Source: JASLEW01 sp035544875 (GTDB taxonomy: Bacteria; Acidobacteriota; Thermoanaerobaculia; Multivoradales; UBA5704). Taken from it: DNA of 64,000 nucleotides. The first letter of the stretch is position 1; every line of letters starts with the position of its first letter. Below, piece after piece: positions 17,046 to 25,265 of the stretch. The notes beneath the pieces are model-generated. The model did not search any database. It was not told the origin of the DNA and saw nothing but the letters and a program-made list of their open reading frames with translations. A program made the translations under genes and the position numbers. The stretch is taken from assembly GCA_035544875.1 (NCBI GenBank), contig DASZZP010000011.1:59908-123907 (forward strand), given 5' to 3'.

Positions 17046-18569
17046 TCAGCTCGCCGGAGGGCTGCCACCCTCGCCACCCCTGCCGCGCGCCAGGACGCTG
17101 TGCCGGCGCCCGTAGAGGAGGTAGATCGCCATCCCGATCAGCAACCAGACAAAGAGGCGCAGCCAGTTCTCGGACGGCAGGCTGAGCATCAGCAGCAGGC
17201 AGGTGAGGACACCGAGGATCGGGATGAGCGGCGCCCACGGCACCCGGAACGGGCGCTTCGCTTCGGGGTGGGTGCGGCGCATGATCGGGATCGCCGCGCA
17301 GACGATCAGAAACGCCAGCAGCGTCCCCATGTTGACCAGGTTCAGCAGCAGGTCGATGGGCAGGAAGGCGGTGATCGAGCCGGCGAAGAGTGCGGTCGCC
17401 AGGGTCGCCTTGTGCGGCGTGCGGAAGCGCGGATGGACCGCGGCGAAGAACCGGGTCGGCAACAGCCCGTCGCGGGCCATCGCCAGCAGGATGCGCGGCA
17501 GCGCGAGCATCAGGACGAGCAGCACGGTGGTGATGCCGGCAACCCCGGCAAGCGCGATCAGCAGCTTCGCCCAGCCCAGGCCCACCTGCGCGAAGGCGTT
17601 GGCCAGCGGCGCGCTGAGGTCGAGCCGATCGTAGCGCACCATGCCGGTCAGCACCGCGATGACCGCCATGTAAAGAGCGGTGCAGACCGCGAGCGAGGTG
17701 ATGATGCCGAGCGGCACGTCGCGCTGCGGCCGCCGGGCCTCCTCCGACGAGGTGGAGACCGCGTCGAAGCCGAAGTAGGACATCACTGCGAGCGCCGCCC
17801 CTGCCAGCATGCCGACCGGCCTGCCGCCGGCATCGGTATGGCCGAGCAGGGTCTTGCCGAAGAGACTCACGCCGGTCAGGCCGTAGGGCGCGAAGGGGTG
17901 CCAGTTGGCGGCGTGAACGTAGAAGGCGCCGGCGACGATCACGAACAGCACCGTGCCGAGCTTGAGCACCACCATCGCCATGTTGAAGCGGGCGCTCTGG
18001 CGGATGCCCGCGATCAGCACCGCGAGCAGCACGCCGATGATCGCGACCGCCGGCAGGTTGATGAACGAGCCGGTCGGCAGCAGATGCCCGAGCTGCGGGT
18101 CATAGCGCACCACAGGGCCGGCGATGGCGTGCGACAGGGTGATGCCGAACGAGCTCAATACGCTTTGCAGATAGCCCGACCAGCCGTTGGCGACCATTGC
18201 CGCGCCGACGCCGTACTCGAGCACCAGGACCCAGCCCATCGCCCAGGCGAAGAGCTCGCCCAGGGTGGCATAGGCATAGGTGTAGGCGGAGCCGGAGACC
18301 GGCACCAGCGACGCGAACTCGGCATAACAGAGAGCCGTCAAGAAGCAGGCCACTGCCGCGGCGACATAGGAGAGGATGAGGGCGGGACCGGTGGTCTGGC
18401 TGGCGATGGCGCCGGTGGTGACGAAGATCCCCGCGCCGATGATCGAGCCCATGCCGATGCCGGTGAGCTGCAGCGGCCCCAGCGCCCTCCGCAGGCGCCC
18501 CTCGCCTTCGATATCCGCCTCGGCGAGCAGAGCTCGCAGCGGCTTCCTGGCCAGGAAAGGATGTGCCAT
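17046..18569 (-). CDS. Amino acid permease (APC superfamily)
   Basis: This 507-residue integral membrane protein has about 12 hydrophobic segments. The first (about 33-55) carries GIGSIIGAGIFVTTG, the substrate-binding loop typical of APC cationic amino-acid transporters. The segment FAWAMGWVLVLEYGV and the later FGFDAVSTSSEEARRPQRDV are also family marks. It imports amino acids or amines by proton or solute exchange. It is the last gene of a four-gene minus-strand operon, 25 bp after the cyclase-family hydrolase stop. In that context it may import the substrate or export the product of the ThDP enzyme. Closest relatives by motif are bacterial CAT-type permeases (YfnA-like). Confidence 0.92.
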   Translation of the reverse strand: MAHPFLARKPLRALLAEADIEGEGRLRRALGPLQLTGIGMGSIIGAGIFVTTGAIASQTTGPALILSYVAAAVACFLTALCYAEFASLVPVSGSAYTYAYATLGELFAWAMGWVLVLEYGVGAAMVANGWSGYLQSVLSSFGITLSHAIAGPVVRYDPQLGHLLPTGSFINLPAVAIIGVLLAVLIAGIRQSARFNMAMVVLKLGTVLFVIVAGAFYVHAANWHPFAPYGLTGVSLFGKTLLGHTDAGGRPVGMLAGAALAVMSYFGFDAVSTSSEEARRPQRDVPLGIITSLAVCTALYMAVIAVLTGMVRYDRLDLSAPLANAFAQVGLGWAKLLIALAGVAGITTVLLVLMLALPRILLAMARDGLLPTRFFAAVHPRFRTPHKATLATALFAGSITAFLPIDLLLNLVNMGTLLAFLIVCAAIPIMRRTHPEAKRPFRVPWAPLIPILGVLTCLLLMLSLPSENWLRLFVWLLIGMAIYLLYGRRHSVLARGRGGEGGSPPAS

Positions 18570-18594
18570 ACGCCGGGGAGCGCGTCTGGCCCGG

Positions 18595-19374
18595 TCAGGC
18601 CGGCACCAGCGCGATCACGCGCAGCGGGCTGCCGCTGCCGCGGACGATCTTCAGGGGAGCCGCGATGACCACCGCGCCGCGCGGCGGCAGCTGGTCGAGC
18701 TGGCGCAGGCTCGCCAGGCCAAAGCGGCCGGCGCCATGCATCAGGGTGTGACAGGGGAAGGGCGGATCGAAAGCGAAGGCCTGCCCGGCGTCGGTGCCCA
18801 CGGTCTCGACGCCGACCCCGAGGATGTCGCGCTCGTGCGCCAGCAGCTCGATCGCGCCGCGCTCAAAGCCCGGGCTGTGCGGGCCGTCGGCGGCCACGTT
18901 GAGGAACTCGCACGGATCGGTGCGGTGGCTCCAGCCGCTGTTGAGCAGCACCCAAGCCCCCGCCGGGATGCGCCCGTGCGCGCCCTCCCAGGCCAGCAGC
19001 CGCTCCCGGCTGAGCAGGAAGTCGGCGTTGGCCCCGACCTCGGCGGCGACGTCGATGACGCAGGCCGGGCCGACGAAGCGCCGGGCCGGAATGGTGTCGC
19101 AGGCATTGTCCGGCAGCTCCTTGCCGGTGATCCAGTGAATCGGCGCGTCGAAATGGGTGCCGGTGTGCTCGCCCAGGTGGAGGGCGTTCCAGTACCAGGC
19201 GGGACCCTTCTCGTCGTAGCGCGACAACAGCTCGATCGTCACCCCCGGCGAGGCGGCGAACTGCGGCGGCAGGCCGATGACCGGCGTCTCCGGCCCCAGC
19301 GGCTGGGTCAGGTCGACGACTCGCACCCGCCCGGCGTTGAGCTCCTCGACCAGCTGCGCCAGCACATCGCTCAT
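18595..19374 (-). CDS. Cyclase family protein (kynurenine formamidase-like metal hydrolase)
   Basis: This 259-residue protein has the signature EHTGTHFDAP (69-78), whose His70, His74 and Asp76 bind metal in kynurenine formamidase and related cyclase-family hydrolases. The N-terminal VVDLTQPLGPETP is also typical. The family opens amide or lactam bonds, for example N-formylkynurenine or isatin. The chosen ATG at 19374 has GGAGGAG upstream and overlaps the stop of the decarboxylase beta gene (ATGA). A longer in-frame version of 323 residues would run into that gene and was rejected. The neighbours point to a catabolic route with a 2-oxo acid step, not a tryptophan pathway, as no other kynurenine gene is present. 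Confidence 0.88.
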   Translation of the reverse strand: MSDVLAQLVEELNAGRVRVVDLTQPLGPETPVIGLPPQFAASPGVTIELLSRYDEKGPAWYWNALHLGEHTGTHFDAPIHWITGKELPDNACDTIPARRFVGPACVIDVAAEVGANADFLLSRERLLAWEGAHGRIPAGAWVLLNSGWSHRTDPCEFLNVAADGPHSPGFERGAIELLAHERDILGVGVETVGTDAGQAFAFDPPFPCHTLMHGAGRFGLASLRQLDQLPPRGAVVIAAPLKIVRGSGSPLRVIALVPA

Positions 19375-19994
19375 GGCCTCTCCTCCAATGCGTTGCGACG
19401 GCCTTCCCGCCCGTCGCCCGCCGCGCGCCGCAGGCCGCGCAGATGGCGCTCGAACTGGAAGCGGTTCTCGAGCATGTGCAGGTCGATGAAGTAGCTCGCG
19501 GGACCCTGAGGCTCGACCTTGGCGACCAGCACGGCGAGCTCGCCGGCCGCCAGCGCCTGCCGGCAAGCGTCCGCCAGGCTCTCGACGCTGCGGCAGGTCG
19601 CGGTCCGCGGCACCCCGGCGGCGGCGGCGATCGCGGCCAGATCGCTGCCGGTGGCGGTCGCGGTGGTGAAGCTCTTGCCGACCGACAGCAGGACCTCGTT
19701 GTCGAAGATGAGGTGCAGCAGGTTGCCGGGCCGCAGCCGCGCCAGCGTGGTGAAGGTGCCGAGGTTCATCAGCACCGAGCCGTCGCCGTCCAACGCCACC
19801 ACCTGCAGCTCGGGCCGCGCCAGGGCGATGCCCAGCGCCACCGAGGAGGCGAGCCCCATCGAATGCTCGAGGTAGAGGAACCCCGGCTGGTGGCCGAGCG
19901 AGAAGAGCTCCGCAGGCGCCGCACCCATGTTGGTGACCACCAGCCGCTCGGCGAGCTGCGGGTAGATCGCCCGCATCGCTTCCAGGCGCTGCAT
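19371..19994 (-). CDS. ThDP-dependent decarboxylase beta subunit (sulfopyruvate/phosphonopyruvate decarboxylase-like)
   Basis: This 207-residue protein is the cofactor-binding half of a split thiamine-diphosphate enzyme. The motif begins with GDGS at 70-73 and ends with DNE at 98-100, the GDG-x(~25)-N pattern that holds magnesium and diphosphate. The N-terminal YLEHSMGLASSVALGIALA matches the beta subunits of sulfopyruvate decarboxylase (ComE) and the C-terminal half of phosphonopyruvate decarboxylase. Its ATG overlaps the alpha subunit stop by 4 bp, and its own stop overlaps the cyclase gene start by 4 bp. The substrate is probably a 3-substituted pyruvate, but motifs do not decide which one. 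Confidence 0.85.
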   Translation of the reverse strand: MQRLEAMRAIYPQLAERLVVTNMGAAPAELFSLGHQPGFLYLEHSMGLASSVALGIALARPELQVVALDGDGSVLMNLGTFTTLARLRPGNLLHLIFDNEVLLSVGKSFTTATATGSDLAAIAAAAGVPRTATCRSVESLADACRQALAAGELAVLVAKVEPQGPASYFIDLHMLENRFQFERHLRGLRRAAGDGREGRRNALEERP

Positions 19995-20506
19995 CACTCC
20001 TCCCACATCAGGCCGCGGCAGAGCAGCAGCGCCACCGGCCGCAAGCTCGCCTCGGCCAGCTGCTGCGCCTGGCGCAGGCCAACCGCCACTTGGTCGGCCC
20101 GCTCGAGCAGCAGATAGGGGATGCGCAGGGCGCGCAGCAGCTCCTCGGTGACCCCGCCGCCCTCGGTCTGCCAGGGGTGCTCCTCGCCGAAACCGCCGCG
20201 GTAGCTCACCAGCATAAGCAGCGGCACCCGGTAGAGCTGGGCCAGAGAGACGATGCCGTTGACGCTCGCTAGAAGGCCATGGTTCTGGAGCAGCATCGCC
20301 GAGCGCAGCCCGGCGAGATGGGCGCCGACCGAGACGCCCACCCCCTCCTCCTCCTTGGCCAGGCGCACCAGGGTCATCTCCGGGTCGTCTTCGGCCAGGC
20401 TCACCAGGTGCACCAGCCAGGTCTCCGGCAGCACAGAGAGCAGACGGACCCCACACTCCTTGAGCGCCTCGTACAGCCGCCGCGAGCTGGTCTCGGATAC
20501 CGGCAT
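19994..20506 (-). CDS. ThDP-dependent decarboxylase alpha subunit (sulfopyruvate/phosphonopyruvate decarboxylase-like)
   Basis: This 170-residue protein is the pyrimidine-binding half of the split enzyme. KEEEGVGVSVGAHLAG (51-66) contains the glutamate that activates ThDP. LLQNHGLLASVNGI (72-85) and SYRGGFGEEHPWQ (101-113) follow the pattern of ComD and of the N-terminal half of phosphonopyruvate decarboxylase, with His in QNHG where Ser is more usual. It is the first gene of the four-gene operon. No phosphoenolpyruvate mutase or sulfolactate gene is near, so a role in phosphonate or coenzyme M synthesis is not supported by context. Confidence 0.85.
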   Translation of the reverse strand: MPVSETSSRRLYEALKECGVRLLSVLPETWLVHLVSLAEDDPEMTLVRLAKEEEGVGVSVGAHLAGLRSAMLLQNHGLLASVNGIVSLAQLYRVPLLMLVSYRGGFGEEHPWQTEGGGVTEELLRALRIPYLLLERADQVAVGLRQAQQLAEASLRPVALLLCRGLMWEE

Positions 20507-20563
20507 CGATCACCGCGTTTCGCGATCGGCAGGGCTGCCCGTCTGCCAATGAGCTCCGGCCGT

Positions 20564-20587
20564 GGCAGTCCTCAGGCCGCTCCGGGC
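20564..20587 (+). repeat. 24-bp direct repeat, right copy
   Basis: It contains CTCAGGCCGCTCCGGGC preceded by GGCAGTC and matches 17005-17028 at 22 of 24 positions. It lies between the operon start (20506) and the plus-strand phospholipase-D gene, in the divergent promoter region. Confidence 0.7.
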
Positions 20588-20660
20588 AAAAAACAGGTGT
20601 CTTCTCACCGCGGCTGCCGAGTATAGCCGAGGGGCCTGGTTCGGGTTCGTGGCATGGGGC

Positions 20661-21935
20661 ATGCATTGTCGCGGCATCGTGAACCGGCCTCTCCTCTGCT
20701 GCTGCCTGGTGGGCGTGCTGGTGCAGACATCGGGCTGCTCCTTCCTCGCCCACGACAAGCGCGACGTCTATCACTTCAACCACCCCTTCCCGGTGTCGGA
20801 CCCCGCCTTCCGCCGCTCGATGGACGCCTTCGGCAACGCGATGGTCGAGGGCAATGGCGTCAAGCTGCTGAACAATGGCGACGAGATCTTTCCGGCCATG
20901 CTCAAGGCGATCCGGGAGGCGAAGGCGTCGGTCAACCTCGAGTCTTACATCTTCCTCGACGACCGGGCGGGCAAGCTCTTCGCCGACGCGCTGATCGAGA
21001 CCGCGCACCGCGGCGTCGAGGTGCGAGTGCTGGTCGACGGCACGGGCGGCCGCGCCGGCTCGCTCTTCGGGCGGATGAGGCAGGGCGGCGTCGACATGCG
21101 CGTCTACCACCCGGTCCGGCTGTGGACCATCTACGACATCGGCCGCCGGACGCACCGCAAGATCCTGGTGGTGGACGGCCTCGTCTGCTTCACCGGCGGC
21201 GCCGGCATCGACCAGCGCTGGTTCGGCAATGCCCGCAATCCGCAAGAGTGGCGGGACGTGGCGGTCCAGGTCACCGGCCCCGCCGTGGCGCAGATGCAGG
21301 CGATCTTCAGCGAGGACTGGACCTACACCACGGGCGAGATCCTCGCCGGCGACAAGTTCTATCCCCCGATCCAGCCGGCGGGCGGCGTGCGCGCCCAGGC
21401 GATCAAGGTGTCGCGCGGCGACTCGTCCTCGCTGGCCAAGATGCTCTACTACGTGGCCATCCAATCGGCCGAGAAGTCGATTTTCATCCAGAACGCCTAC
21501 TTCCTCCCCGACCAGCAGGTCCGCGAGGCGCTGGCGAATGCCGTGCGGCGCGGCGTGGACGTGCGGGTCATGGTCCCCGGCAAGCACTCCGACGTGCCGA
21601 TCGTGCGCATGGCCTCGCGCCACCACTATGACGAGCTGCTGCAGGGCGGGGTCAAGATCTTCCAGTACACCGACACGATGATGCACAGCAAGACCGCGGT
21701 CGTGGACGGCATCTTCAGCATCGTCGGCTCGATCAACTTCGATGCCCGCTCGATGCTCAAGAACGCCGAGGAGAGCATGGCCTTCTACGACCGCGACTTC
21801 GCCGCCCTGCTCGAGGCGACCTTCGCCGCCGACGCCAAGCATTGCCACGAGGTGACCTACGAGCGCTGGAAGAAGCGCGGCATCGCCGACAAGATGGCCG
21901 AGCTCTTCTCGTGGTTCTGGACGCCGCTGTATTGA
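20661..21935 (+). CDS. Phospholipase D-family cardiolipin synthase-like lipoprotein
   Basis: This 424-residue protein carries two HKD motifs: HRKILVVDG starting at His165 and HSKTAVVDG starting at His342, each followed by a Gly-rich turn and a D or N. This is the paired catalytic site of phosphatidyl transferases that make cardiolipin from two phospholipids. The N-terminus is a lipoprotein-like signal ending VQTSGC, so it may be membrane-tethered in the periplasm, closer to ClsC/YmdC-type proteins than to the two-TM ClsA type. The ATG at 20661 was chosen for this signal; longer in-frame starts exist upstream. It ends one base before dispersed repeat R1 copy B. Confidence 0.9.
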   Translation: MHCRGIVNRPLLCCCLVGVLVQTSGCSFLAHDKRDVYHFNHPFPVSDPAFRRSMDAFGNAMVEGNGVKLLNNGDEIFPAMLKAIREAKASVNLESYIFLDDRAGKLFADALIETAHRGVEVRVLVDGTGGRAGSLFGRMRQGGVDMRVYHPVRLWTIYDIGRRTHRKILVVDGLVCFTGGAGIDQRWFGNARNPQEWRDVAVQVTGPAVAQMQAIFSEDWTYTTGEILAGDKFYPPIQPAGGVRAQAIKVSRGDSSSLAKMLYYVAIQSAEKSIFIQNAYFLPDQQVREALANAVRRGVDVRVMVPGKHSDVPIVRMASRHHYDELLQGGVKIFQYTDTMMHSKTAVVDGIFSIVGSINFDARSMLKNAEESMAFYDRDFAALLEATFAADAKHCHEVTYERWKKRGIADKMAELFSWFWTPLY

Positions 21936-21936
21936 T

Positions 21937-22065
21937 CGCTGCGATGTGGCGTTGAAGGCCTACTCGAAGCATCATCGGATCGCCCCCCGCAACCCCTCGA
22001 TCCCCTTCCCACGCCTCCGGGGGGGAAGGGGACGCCCCCTCCCCTGGCGCACGAACCACCTTCGT
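21937..22065 (+). repeat. Dispersed intergenic repeat R1, copy B
   Basis: It starts right after the cardiolipin synthase-like stop (21935) and ends 19 bp before the stop of the convergent permease gene. Its centre is a stem CCCCTTCCC (22002-22010) pairing with GGGAAGGGG (22023-22031). It shares CGGATCGCCCCCCGCAACCC with copies A and C. Confidence 0.85.
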
Positions 22066-22084
22066 TTTAGCGCGCAACGCGCGC

Positions 22085-24784
22085 TCAATCGCAGCGCAGC
22101 GCCGCCATCGGATCGACCGACGCCGCCCGGCGGGCCGGGATCAGGCTGGCGGCGACCGCCACCAGCGCCAGCCCGGCCAGCGCCGCGGCAAAGCTCCACG
22201 GGTCGCCGGGCGCGACGCCATACAGCGTGGCGCGCAGCAGCCGCGCGCCGGCGGCGGCGAGCGGCAGCCCGATCAGGGCGCCCGCCAGGCTCACCGCGAG
22301 GCTGCCACGCAAGACCAGCCACAGCACCTGCCGGCGCTGCGCCCCGAGCGCCATCCGCACGCCGACCTCGGCTGTCCTGCGGCTCACCTTGTAAGCCAGG
22401 GTGCCGTACAGGCCGGTTGCCACCAGCAGCGCCGCCAGCAGCGCGAAGAAGACCGACAGCCGCGCCATCACCCGCTCCAGGGAGAAGCTCTGCCCGAACT
22501 GCTCTTCCTGGGTCATCGGCTGCAGCAGCGGCAGCTCGGGAGCGAACCCGGCCATCAGGCGGCGCACCGCGGGCAGCAGGGCGGCGGGCTTGCCGGCGGT
22601 GCGCAGCTCGACGTTCATCGTCTCGAGGCCGCCGACCTGTTCGTAAGGGAAGTACGCCGTCGGCTTCCTGTTGTCGTCGCGCACCCCCGTGTACTTGCTG
22701 TTCGCCGCCACGCCGACGATGACGTAGGGGCTGGTCTTCGCCCAGGGCACCGCGACTTGGTGACCCAGCGGATCGACAGCCGGCAGATAGCGCTCGGCGA
22801 AGACCTGATCGACGATCACGACCTTCGGGGAGGCGGCCGCATCGGCTTCGGTGAAGTCCCTGCCGTGGAGAACGGGCGTGCCCAGCACACGGAAGTAGTC
22901 GGCTCCCACGGCGTTCCACCGCATGGGCAGGTGTCCATCTTTCGCGCCGTCGAGGCGGGCGCTGGCGTTCCAGCTCCATCCGGTGCCGACGCGGTGCTGC
23001 ATGAGCGTCGCCGCCTCGACGCCGGGCAGAATCCGCAGCCGAGCGATCAGCGCCTGATAGAAACGAACCGCACCGGCATCGGACCGCACCCGCTGCTGCG
23101 GCGCGAGACCGAAGACGAGCAGACCGGGGGTGCGAATTCCCAGGTCGATCGCTTCGAGATTTCGCAGGGTCTGGAGCAGAAGCCCCGCGCCGACCAGCAG
23201 CGCCAGGCAGAGGGCGACCTGCAGCGCCACCACCAGCTGACCGCTGCGGAGCTTCGCCCGGTCCTGGAAGGCGGTGGCGGCAGAGGCCTGCAAGGCGAGC
23301 CCGATCGGCGCCCGCACCACGCTGCGCCACGGCGCGAGCCCGAAAACCAGGGCGGTCAGCAGAGAGACCGCCGCAGTGAAGATCAGCACGCTGCGGTCGG
23401 GCGCCAGGCTGACGCTCAGCCGCGTCCAGGCGGCCAGCGCGCGAGTGGCCCACAGGCCGAACAGCCAGCCCAGCGCGCCGCCGCCGAGCACCAGCAACAT
23501 GCTCTCGGTGAACAATTGCCGGAAGAGGCGGGCGCGACTGCCGCCCAGAGCCATGCGCAGGCTCAGCTCGCGCTGCCGCGCGGCGCTGCGGGCCAGGAGC
23601 AGCATGGCGACGTTCGCACAGGCGATGGCGAGGACCAGGCCGACCATCACCGCCAGCACGCGGAGCGGCCGCTCGAAGTCGTCACGCAGACCGTCGATGC
23701 CTCGTGCCGACGTGAAGTACAGCCGCGCCCGCTCCTGCTTGGGACCCAGCTCGCCGACACCCGCGAGCGCCGCGCGCTGAAAGACGGGACCCAGTTCGGC
23801 AAGCGCCTGCTTCTCGCTCACTCCGGGCGCCAGGCGCCCCATCGTCTTCAGGCACCACCAGCTCAGCGCCGATCCGTACAGGCTCTCGCTCCCTTGCGCG
23901 GCGGTTCCCCAGGGCTTCAGATAGGGGTCGCTCTGCAGCGGAATCCAGATCTCGGATACCCTCCCGTGCTCGACGCCGGTGAAACCCGCGGCGGCGACGC
24001 CGGCGATCGTGAACGGCACGCCCTTGATATAGAGCGGCCGGCCGATCACGGCTGGATCGCCTCCGAGCCGTCTCTTCCACCAGATGTCGCTCAGGACGGC
24101 GAGATGCGCGTGGCTGTGCTCGTCCTCCAGCGTGAACTGCCTGCCCAGCGCCGATCGCACCCCGAGGCCGGAAAAGAAATCGCCGCTCACCATGTCGACG
24201 AAAGCCTCTTCCGGCTCCTTGCCGTAGCGGACGCCGACCTTGTCGGAACCGAGCGGCGCGAAGGCCACGAGATCAGCGAAGACGCGGCGCTGGGTGCGGA
24301 GCTGCTCGAAGAGGTACTCGGTCAGCGAGCTGTCGCCGTCGCCGGTCTGCGAGCCGTACTGCACGGTGGAGTTCAGATAGACCAGCCGCCGGGGCTCGGG
24401 CAGCGGCAGATAGCGCAGCAGGACCGCATTCATGGCGCTGAAAACCGCCGTATTCGCACCGATTCCCAACGCCAGGGTGAGCACCACGACGACCGTCAAT
24501 CCGGCGCTGCGGCGAAGCTGGCGCAAGCCGTAGCGCAGATCGCGGAGCAGCAGGTCGAGCTGGGGCAGGCCGCGTTGCTCGCGGCAGCTCTCCTTGGCGG
24601 CCTCCACGCCGCCGAACTTCAGCACCGCCGCCCGCCGCGCCGCGGCCGGCGCCATACCCAGCCGCTGGTTGTCCTCGGCTTGCATCTGAATGTGCGCTTC
24701 GAGCTCGCGGGCGAGCTCGGCCTCGCGCCGCCGGCCGAAGAGAGTGCCCAAGAGCCTGTTCCAGGTCCGGCGGAGCGCTCTCAT
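22085..24784 (-). CDS. ADOP-type orphan ABC permease (FtsX/MacB-like, duplicated)
   Basis: This 899-residue permease has an N-terminal cytoplasmic helical part (1-80, rich in Arg and Glu) typical of the PadR-linked subtype. TM1 (about 95-120, VLTLALGIGANTAVFS) is followed by a MacB-type periplasmic domain, and three FtsX TMs (about 370-470) follow. Then comes a second set: TM, periplasmic domain and three TMs ending near 890. The hallmark GVRMALGAQRR coupling helix is present. No ABC ATPase gene is adjacent, as is usual for this family. Its ATG overlaps the padR stop (ATGA). Members are thought to act in export or envelope signalling, but the substrate and energy source are unknown. Confidence 0.93.
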   Translation of the reverse strand: MRALRRTWNRLLGTLFGRRREAELARELEAHIQMQAEDNQRLGMAPAAARRAAVLKFGGVEAAKESCREQRGLPQLDLLLRDLRYGLRQLRRSAGLTVVVVLTLALGIGANTAVFSAMNAVLLRYLPLPEPRRLVYLNSTVQYGSQTGDGDSSLTEYLFEQLRTQRRVFADLVAFAPLGSDKVGVRYGKEPEEAFVDMVSGDFFSGLGVRSALGRQFTLEDEHSHAHLAVLSDIWWKRRLGGDPAVIGRPLYIKGVPFTIAGVAAAGFTGVEHGRVSEIWIPLQSDPYLKPWGTAAQGSESLYGSALSWWCLKTMGRLAPGVSEKQALAELGPVFQRAALAGVGELGPKQERARLYFTSARGIDGLRDDFERPLRVLAVMVGLVLAIACANVAMLLLARSAARQRELSLRMALGGSRARLFRQLFTESMLLVLGGGALGWLFGLWATRALAAWTRLSVSLAPDRSVLIFTAAVSLLTALVFGLAPWRSVVRAPIGLALQASAATAFQDRAKLRSGQLVVALQVALCLALLVGAGLLLQTLRNLEAIDLGIRTPGLLVFGLAPQQRVRSDAGAVRFYQALIARLRILPGVEAATLMQHRVGTGWSWNASARLDGAKDGHLPMRWNAVGADYFRVLGTPVLHGRDFTEADAAASPKVVIVDQVFAERYLPAVDPLGHQVAVPWAKTSPYVIVGVAANSKYTGVRDDNRKPTAYFPYEQVGGLETMNVELRTAGKPAALLPAVRRLMAGFAPELPLLQPMTQEEQFGQSFSLERVMARLSVFFALLAALLVATGLYGTLAYKVSRRTAEVGVRMALGAQRRQVLWLVLRGSLAVSLAGALIGLPLAAAGARLLRATLYGVAPGDPWSFAAALAGLALVAVAASLIPARRAASVDPMAALRCD

Positions 24785-25125
24785 CGCGCTTCTCCACCGG
24801 CGGCGAGGAAGCGGGCGATGATCTCGGTCGTCTGCTGCCAGTCGCGCGCCGCCGAGTCGAGCTGGCGCCGGCCCGCTTTGGTCAAGGTGTAGAACTTCGC
24901 CTTGCGGTTGTTCTCCGAGGCGGCCCAGTGCGCGGCGATGGCGCCCTCCTGCTCCAGCTTGAGGAGGACCGGATAGAGGGTGCCGTGATTGATCGCGAGC
25001 AGGTCGTCGCTGATCTGCTCGATGCGGCGGGCGATCCCATAGCCGTGCTGCGGCCCCAGCGCGTCGAGCGTCTTCAAGACCATCAGGGCCAGAGTGCCTT
25101 GCCAGACGTCGCGCTTCTCCGTCAT
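24781..25125 (-). CDS. PadR family transcriptional regulator
   Basis: This 114-residue winged-helix regulator carries the PadR marks: GTLALMVLKTLDALGPQHGY (10-29), a GTLYPVLLKLEQEG recognition helix and YTLTKAGRRQL wing. A C-terminal helix gives dimerisation. AGGAGG stands 6 nt before the ATG at 25125; a longer in-frame start is not supported. It is translationally coupled to the orphan permease and very likely controls it. An inverted repeat 19 bp upstream of the start is a candidate binding site. Confidence 0.93.
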   Translation of the reverse strand: MTEKRDVWQGTLALMVLKTLDALGPQHGYGIARRIEQISDDLLAINHGTLYPVLLKLEQEGAIAAHWAASENNRKAKFYTLTKAGRRQLDSAARDWQQTTEIIARFLAAGGEAR

Positions 25126-25143
25126 GGAATTCCTCCTATTGGC

Positions 25144-25177
25144 TTCCCACAAGAGCATCGCACGTCTCCTGTGGGAA
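25144..25177. promoter_or_regulatory. Inverted repeat upstream of padR, candidate operator
   Basis: TTCCCACA (25144-25151) and its exact complement TGTGGGAA (25170-25177) are 18 bp apart, 19 bp upstream of the padR start. Position fits autoregulation by PadR. The spacing is wider than most PadR sites, so a transcript hairpin is the alternative. Confidence 0.5.
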
Positions 25178-25265
25178 TGCAATAGGGGCGCGCGGCGCGC
25201 CGGCGGAGATATACTTTCGGCCAAGCTGCCGCACTGCTGGCCGCGTGGCGAGGAGAGGAGGTTAG

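Noticed and set aside
16530..17077. Open frames through the paired hairpins
   Set aside because: They exist on both strands because of the palindromes and show repeated peptides that follow the DNA symmetry only.
19995..21848. Long in-frame extension of the decarboxylase beta subunit
   Set aside because: It runs through the alpha subunit gene and antisense to the cardiolipin synthase-like gene; the coupled ATG at 19994 fits the family length.
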